In this document: positions 14,727 to 18,373 of the stretch, one piece after another
Position numbering within the stretch: position 1 is the first letter of the stretch
Layout: each line of letters opens with the position of its first letter
Origin: Candidatus Luteimonas excrementigallinarum
GTDB taxonomy: Bacteria > Pseudomonadota > Gammaproteobacteria > Xanthomonadales > Xanthomonadaceae
Direction of reading: 5' to 3'
Assembly: GCA_019115725.1 (NCBI GenBank)
Contig: DXCY01000123.1
Location: 1 to 18,373, forward strand
Length of the DNA stretch: 18,373 nt
Notes under the pieces: model-generated
Seen by the model: only the letters and a program-made list of their open reading frames with translations
The model's database searches: none
What the model was told of the DNA's origin: nothing
Position numbers and translations under genes: made by a program

Positions 14727-15359
14727 CTACTGCGGCGGCTGGAAGCGGTTGGCCGCCAGGCGGATGCTCCACACCAGCTCCACCATCGCCAGGTTGTTGA
14801 GCAGCGGCTCGCCGGCCACGATCAGCCAGTAGCCGCTGCCATCCACCCAGAACGGAATGAACGACCAGTCCGGCAGCAGCAGGTGGCTGTCGGAAAAGAA
14901 CGAGACGTAACGCTCGGCCCCGCGCCAGCCGCGGGCGCTCTGGCGCCGGGCAAAGGCGGAGAAGTCCGCCGCCGCCACGCTGAGCGCATCGGCCTCATCC
15001 TGTTCGACCCCGCTCTGCCCCAGGCAGAACCCGCCGTCGGAGGCGAGCACTGCACGGCGCTCGCCGGACAGGGGCGCGATCACGTGGCGGGCGAAGTCGT
15101 CCAGGCGCACGTCCGGGCCGGGCACCTGGCGGCGCAGCACGTTGATCCAGCCTTCGCTGCAGGCCTGCTCGAACAGCGCCTCCACGTCCTCCACGCCCGC
15201 CTGGGCTGCGGCCGCATTCCACTCGGCCCGCGACAGCGCATGGCTGCCGGAGACCAGGGTCTGGAGCGAGAATGGGGCGGCGCCGGGCTCGGCATCGGCA
15301 AACGCGTGCAACGCCCCCTTGGGGGTGAGCATCAGCCAGGTGTCTGCATGCTGGGTCAT
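14727..15359 (-). CDS. Uncharacterised protein, C-terminal half possibly Roadblock/LC7-like (last gene of operon)
   Basis: No family was recognised with confidence. The 210-residue soluble protein has no signal peptide or transmembrane helix. The N-terminal part (about 1-95) is mixed alpha-beta with WLMLTPKGALHAF and FEQACSEGWINVL, perhaps a small helical or winged-helix-like domain. The C-terminal part (about 100-202) has the hydrophobic rhythm of a Roadblock/LC7 domain: RAVLASDGGFCLGQSG, a long Ala-rich helix around 122-143, strands near 150-160 and 166-182, and a closing helix NLAMVELVWSIRLAA. It can be aligned by eye with the clear Roadblock protein at 17287-17649, though identity is low. 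The ATG overlaps the previous gene's stop by 4 nt. It ends the five-gene operon 12 nt from patB, with no terminator visible. Confidence 0.8.
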   Translation of the reverse strand: MTQHADTWLMLTPKGALHAFADAEPGAAPFSLQTLVSGSHALSRAEWNAAAAQAGVEDVEALFEQACSEGWINVLRRQVPGPDVRLDDFARHVIAPLSGERRAVLASDGGFCLGQSGVEQDEADALSVAAADFSAFARRQSARGWRGAERYVSFFSDSHLLLPDWSFIPFWVDGSGYWLIVAGEPLLNNLAMVELVWSIRLAANRFQPPQ

Positions 15360-16018
15360 GGGGTTCCTGTATCCGTTCCATCAATGGCGGGGGCCGGGCC
15401 GAAACCCTGCTGCCGGTCGCCGAAAGCATCACGTGCGCCGAGCCAGGCGGAGACCCGCGCCCAGCGCTCATCGACCTCGATGCCGGCCTTGCGCACACCG
15501 CGCATGGCCAGCATGAAGGCCAGCTTGTCCTGGCAGGAGACGCAGTGGCCGAGGAATTCGGCCTCGATGCGCGCCGCTTCCACCAATTCCCCGTCATACA
15601 GCGCCTGCACCACCTCGTCCGCCAGCCTGCGCGAATCATCACGCCCGCCGCGGCGCACCCGCGCCGGCACGTCGGCGCTCGGCTGCACCAGCACGCTCCA
15701 GCGCGTGGCCAGCGGGGTGATGGCCGGCAACGGCGCGTGTCCTCCGGCGTGCCGGGTGAAGGCATCCACCGAGTACGGATCCAGCCGCTCCACGGCCAGC
15801 TGCAGGGCCGCCTTGCGCAGCGTGGCACCGTTGTCCACGGGCACCGAGAACAGATCCGCGAGTACGCCCTGTACCGGCTCCGAGCCGGGCAGCTGCAGGG
15901 CCACCTGCAGCCGCGCCAGGTGCTTGCTCACGTCGTGCGGCGCGCGCAGCACCGCGCGCCCGTGGGCCCGCAGCTGGCGCCTTGCTTCCGTTCCGGCGGC
16001 GAGGGAAACATCGTCCAT
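15356..16018 (-). CDS. Uncharacterised cytoplasmic protein with a C-terminal HCVSC motif
   Basis: No family was recognised. The 220-residue protein is soluble and mostly helical by composition. The first half (about 30-90) holds LARLQVALQLPG, GVLADLFSVP and the helix TLRKAALQLAVERLDPYSV. A short strand-rich part follows, RWSVLVQPS. The last third (about 126-185) is a charged helical segment ending in EFLGHCVSCQDKLAFMLAMRG, with cysteines C159 and C162 spaced CxxC and a preceding His. That spacing could support metal binding or a redox disulfide, but a single CxxC is weak evidence. The final 25 residues are Gly/Pro/Asp-rich and probably disordered. It starts 3 nt after the PhnD-like gene and overlaps the next gene by 4 nt, so it is surely part of the same transcript. 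Confidence 0.8.
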   Translation of the reverse strand: MDDVSLAAGTEARRQLRAHGRAVLRAPHDVSKHLARLQVALQLPGSEPVQGVLADLFSVPVDNGATLRKAALQLAVERLDPYSVDAFTRHAGGHAPLPAITPLATRWSVLVQPSADVPARVRRGGRDDSRRLADEVVQALYDGELVEAARIEAEFLGHCVSCQDKLAFMLAMRGVRKAGIEVDERWARVSAWLGARDAFGDRQQGFGPAPAIDGTDTGTP

Positions 16019-16021
16019 GGG

Positions 16022-16777
16022 TCAGTCCAGCAGGGTATCCATGAGGTCGATCATGAACTCCACGTCCTCGGCCTCCATCTGCTCGAAGCCCTGCCTGAAA
16101 CCCAGCGCCTCCAGCACTTCCGCCGCGCCGGCATCATCTTCCCCGCGGATGCCCAGCACGGTCTCGCGCAGGATCGGCAGATGCTCGTCGATGCGCGGAT
16201 GCGAGAGCAGCACGTGGGTGATGTCGCGCAGCTGGCTTTCAACCAGCACCTTCATCCGCGACAGGGTCAGGCGCGAGAAGCTGTGGAAGGCATCGGCCAG
16301 GAAGAAGCCCGCATCCACCTGGCCGGACAGCACCTGCCGCGCCACGGCCTGGTAGCTGTCGGCCACCTGCCAGTCGATATCGGCTTCGGTCAGGTCCGCC
16401 GGCTCCAGCAGGCGCAGGCCGATCAGCTTGACGTCGGTGTTGCCGGTCAGCGCGATCGAGGCGCCCGGCTTGAGCGCTTCCACACCGGACAGCGGCGAAT
16501 CGGCGGCGGTGGCAATCACCATCTCGTCGGAGCAATCCACCGGACGGGCGAATGCCCGGTAACCATGCTCGCGCACCAGCGCGCTGGCATCGAAGGGGTT
16601 GGCATACACCAGGTCCACTTCCTTTTCCGCCAGCATCTGCTCCTGCTCACTGCGATCGGCCGGCATCAGCAGATGGATGCCGATGCTCGAACGCCGCTGC
16701 AGCAGGGTGTTGAACATGTACCAGCCGGAGAAGCGATCGGGCGGGAAATCAGGTGCCACCAGGAAGTTGAACGTCAT
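16022..16777 (-). CDS. PhnD-like substrate-binding-fold protein lacking a signal peptide
   Basis: The 251-residue protein resembles periplasmic phosphonate/phosphite-binding proteins (PhnD, type 2 binding fold). Features are the opening strand FNFLVAPDFPPDRF, EKEVDLVYANPFDASALV near 51-67, a hinge region with GASIALTGNTDVKLIG near 105-120, and GQVDAGFFLADAF near 152-164. Normal PhnD proteins are exported and encoded with ABC transporter genes. Here the mature fold begins at the second residue, there is no signal peptide, and no permease or ATPase gene is nearby. It is therefore probably a cytoplasmic ligand sensor. The acidic C-terminus (EAEDVEFMIDLMDTLLD) may be an interaction helix. The ATG overlaps the PAS gene stop by 4 nt; the longer open frame upstream is a shadow of the PAS gene. 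Confidence 0.83.
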   Translation of the reverse strand: MTFNFLVAPDFPPDRFSGWYMFNTLLQRRSSIGIHLLMPADRSEQEQMLAEKEVDLVYANPFDASALVREHGYRAFARPVDCSDEMVIATAADSPLSGVEALKPGASIALTGNTDVKLIGLRLLEPADLTEADIDWQVADSYQAVARQVLSGQVDAGFFLADAFHSFSRLTLSRMKVLVESQLRDITHVLLSHPRIDEHLPILRETVLGIRGEDDAGAAEVLEALGFRQGFEQMEAEDVEFMIDLMDTLLD

Positions 16778-17283
16778 GCCGCATCCTCCGCTGCCAGCCA
16801 TTCGCGATACAGCTGCACCACCTCGTCGATCTTCGTCCGCGAGGGCTTGCGCCGCACCGAGGTGTAGCCCACCACCTTGCCGTCGCGCACGTTGGCGATC
16901 ACGGTGGCGTAGACCCAGTAGAAGGACCCGTCCTTGCGCAGGTTCTTCACGTAGCCATGCCACTTGTTGCCGGCGCTGACGGTTTCCCAGAGGTCCTTGA
17001 ACGCGGCCCGGGGCATCTCCGGGTGGCGCAGCACGCAGTGCGGCACGCCGATGAGTTCCTCGCGGGTATAACCGCTCATCTCGACGAAGGCCGCGTTGGC
17101 GTGGGTGATCACCCCGTCCAGGTTGGTGCGCGACACGATCAGCTTGCCGTTGGGGAACGGTTCCTCGCGGTCGTTCCAATGGATTTCACGCTGGCTGCCA
17201 TCGTGGTAGACAGCCGTGGCCGTGGCCTGGGCGTCACCCTCGGCCGACGGCGACATCTGCGGGATCGGAAGAATGTCTGTCAT
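16774..17283 (-). CDS. Stand-alone Aer-type PAS domain protein (probable FAD redox sensor)
   Basis: The 169-residue protein is essentially one PAS domain (about 42-147) with short flanks. It closely follows the N-terminal PAS of the aerotaxis receptor Aer: ITHANAAFVEMSGYTREELIG at 59-79, PHCVLRHPEMPRAAFKDLW at 81-99, then W108 and VKNLRKDGSFYWVYA at 112-126. In Aer this domain binds FAD and senses redox state. The Arg-His of RHPDMP, the Trp and the KN pair lie at or near the FAD site and are conserved here. The Aer Asp of that motif is Glu (E89). Aer's HAMP and methyl-accepting parts are absent, so the signal must go to a partner, most simply the co-encoded Roadblock or binding-fold proteins. 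It starts 3 nt after the Roadblock gene and overlaps the next gene by 4 nt. Confidence 0.92.
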   Translation of the reverse strand: MTDILPIPQMSPSAEGDAQATATAVYHDGSQREIHWNDREEPFPNGKLIVSRTNLDGVITHANAAFVEMSGYTREELIGVPHCVLRHPEMPRAAFKDLWETVSAGNKWHGYVKNLRKDGSFYWVYATVIANVRDGKVVGYTSVRRKPSRTKIDEVVQLYREWLAAEDAA

Positions 17284-17286
17284 GGA

Positions 17287-17649
17287 TCAGATGATCTTGC
17301 CCAGCGCCTGGGCGGCGCGCTTGATGTCCAGGAAGATCAGGCCGAGCTTGGCATTGGGCCGCGCCAGCACGGTCAGCACGGCCTCTTCGCCGGCCGAGGT
17401 CATGATCACGTAGCCGTCCTCGCCCTGGACCAGGACGCGGTCGAGCTTGCCGCGGGCCAGCTCGCGTGCGGTGCGCTCGCCCATGGACAGCAGCGCGGCG
17501 GACATGGCGCCAACGCGGTCTTCATCCATGCCCTGCGGCATGGCCGAGGACATCATCAGACCGTCGACGGAGATCAGCGCGGAGGCTTCGATATCGGAAG
17601 TGGATCCATTCAGATCCACCAGCATTTTCTGGAACTGGTCGGTACGCAT
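17287..17649 (-). CDS. Roadblock/LC7-domain protein (MglB-like fold), first gene of operon
   Basis: The 120-residue protein is a single Roadblock/LC7 domain, the dimeric fold of dynein light chain LC7 and of MglB, the GTPase-activating partner of the small GTPase MglA. Visible are EASALISVDGLMMSSAMP near 21-38, the long helix DEDRVGAMSAALLSMGERTARELARG near 42-67, strands RVLVQGEDGYVIMTSAG and AVLTVLA, and the final helix KLGLIFLDIKRAAQALGKI. The ATG at 17649 is chosen over the Met at 17697. It lies 40 nt downstream of the predicted transcript start, has AAGG upstream and gives the normal family start; the earlier Met would lie upstream of the transcript start. No GTPase gene is in the window. 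Four genes follow with gaps of at most 3 nt or overlaps, so it probably heads one operon. Confidence 0.92.
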   Translation of the reverse strand: MRTDQFQKMLVDLNGSTSDIEASALISVDGLMMSSAMPQGMDEDRVGAMSAALLSMGERTARELARGKLDRVLVQGEDGYVIMTSAGEEAVLTVLARPNAKLGLIFLDIKRAAQALGKII

Positions 17650-17695
17650 GGCGTGGGGGCCTTGTGGGAGTTGCCGGCTATCCGGTGAGACACCC

Positions 17696-17701
17696 ATGGT
17701 A
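17696..17701 (-). promoter_or_regulatory. Putative -10 of the Roadblock operon
   Basis: TACCAT on the minus strand (17701-17696) fits TAnnnT. The predicted +1 is 17689, which leaves a 40-nt leader before the ATG at 17649. No standard -35 is seen; an FNR-type site occupies that position. Confidence 0.55.
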
Positions 17702-17723
17702 GGAACCGGGCCGCGCCCACGCT

Positions 17724-17737
17724 TTGATCCCGATCAA
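17724..17737 (-). promoter_or_regulatory. Perfect FNR-type binding site upstream of the Roadblock operon
   Basis: TTGATCCCGATCAA matches the established FNR/ANR consensus TTGAT-N4-ATCAA at all ten fixed positions. Its centre (between 17730 and 17731) is exactly 41.5 bp upstream of the start predicted from the -10 at 17696-17701. That is the standard class II activator position of FNR. It lies in the 130-bp gap between thiL and the operon. The binding protein is inferred and could be any FNR-family member. Confidence 0.65.
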
Positions 17738-17779
17738 CTGCCCCGGCCCGCTGCGTTCGCGCGGCGCCTGCGGCCGCCT

Positions 17780-18373
17780 TCAGCTGGAAAAGTGGACGTA
17801 ACCGGCACGCGGCGGCGCCCACGGGGCACCTTGCGCATCGACGGCCTGCACCCCGGACCCGGCATGGAGGGAGCCGATCCGGGTGGCCGGCACACCCGCT
17901 TGCGCAGCGGCCGCGGCCACCGCATCGCGGCGCTCGGGCGGCGCGGTAAAGCACAGTTCGTAATCATCACCGCCGGTCGCCTGCAGGGTCCGCCGCAGCT
18001 CCTGCTCCAGAACCGGTTCCGCCAAGGCCAGTTCCGCCAGTGCCGGGGAGGCCGGCAAGGCGTCCACATTGATCCGGGCAGCCACGCCGCTGGCAGCAGC
18101 CACATGCCCAAGATCGGCCAGCAGACCGTCGGATACGTCGATACAGGCGCTGGCAATGCCAACCAGCGCGCGGCCCAGCGCCACGCGCGGCTGCGGACGA
18201 TCCAGCCGTGCGCGAACGCCGGCCGGATCGGCAGCCGGTGACAGCGGGGCGCCTTCTTTCCCGCCTGACATCAGCGCCAGCGCGGCGGCGGCATCGCCCA
18301 GCTCACCGCTGACCCACACATCGTCGCCAGCAGAAGCCCCGCTCCGCCGCAGCGCCTGCCCGGGTGCGAGCAG
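17780..18373 (-). CDS. thiL: ThiL, thiamine-monophosphate kinase (partial, 5' end outside window)
   Basis: Phosphorylates thiamine monophosphate to thiamine pyrophosphate, the last step of cofactor synthesis. The 197 visible residues are the C-terminal part of a protein normally about 320 aa long. The frame is open from the right edge, beginning LLAPGQALRRSGASAGDDVWVSGELGDAAAAL, a typical ThiL stretch. The metal- and substrate-binding motifs ACIDVSDGLLADLGHVA and ATGGDDYELCFTAP are intact. The apparent GTG at 18319 is internal and is not the start. It ends 130 bp before the Roadblock gene on the same strand; no clear terminator is visible between them, so read-through from thiL is possible in addition to the proposed FNR-type promoter. 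Confidence 0.93.
   Translation of the reverse strand: MLAPGQALRRSGASAGDDVWVSGELGDAAAALALMSGGKEGAPLSPAADPAGVRARLDRPQPRVALGRALVGIASACIDVSDGLLADLGHVAAASGVAARINVDALPASPALAELALAEPVLEQELRRTLQATGGDDYELCFTAPPERRDAVAAAAAQAGVPATRIGSLHAGSGVQAVDAQGAPWAPPRAGYVHFSS

Noticed and set aside
16778..17179. N-terminal extension of the PhnD-like gene up to 17179
   Set aside because: The extra codons are an out-of-frame reading of the PAS gene; the ATG at 16777 overlaps the PAS stop and gives the family start.
17650..17697. Longer Roadblock protein starting at 17697
   Set aside because: That Met lies upstream of the predicted transcript start, has no ribosome site, and adds 16 non-family residues.

Overview
The window (about two thirds G+C) most likely comes from a gammaproteobacterium of the Xanthomonadaceae (Stenotrophomonas/Xanthomonas group). 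This is inferred from the rsmI-rnpB-mraZ arrangement, a division/cell-wall (dcw) cluster that passes straight from mraY to ftsW without murD, and the protein sequences. No database search was possible. There are no mobile elements, CRISPR arrays or tRNAs.

Region 1 (1-8452, minus strand) is the first part of the dcw cluster, transcribed right to left: mraZ, rsmH, ftsL, ftsI, murE, murF, mraY, ftsW (ftsW is cut by the left edge). Every junction overlaps by 1-11 nt, so the cluster has no intergenic base. A near-consensus sigma-70 promoter (8539-8567) drives it. Four 10-bp-phased GTGG-type repeats (8501-8540) lie over the -10 and start site and look like the MraZ operator. The cluster makes peptidoglycan precursors (MurE, MurF, MraY) and septal polymerase/crosslinking proteins (FtsW, FtsI, FtsL).

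Region 2 (8568-9330) has no protein gene. It holds a DnaA-box match, about 300 bp packed with perfect hairpins, and rnpB (RNase P RNA, minus strand).

Region 3 (9401-12131) has rsmI (minus) divergent from lpoA and yraN (plus), the arrangement familiar from E. coli yraLMN. Region 4 (12168-14714, plus) has an APC-family amino-acid permease and a PatB/MalY-type C-S lyase. The permease may be preceded by an 11-codon leader peptide whose stop overlaps the permease start.

Region 5 (14727-17737, minus) is the most unusual part. It is a tightly packed five-gene operon: a Roadblock/LC7 protein, a stand-alone Aer-type PAS protein, a PhnD-like binding protein with no signal peptide, and two unrecognised proteins, the last of which may also end in a Roadblock-like fold. 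A perfect FNR-type site (TTGATCCCGATCAA, 17724-17737) lies upstream, centred exactly 41.5 bp before the start site predicted from a -10-like TACCAT. The layout suggests an oxygen-regulated, cytoplasmic redox-sensing complex that has no obvious name. Region 6 (17780-18373) is the C-terminal two thirds of thiL.
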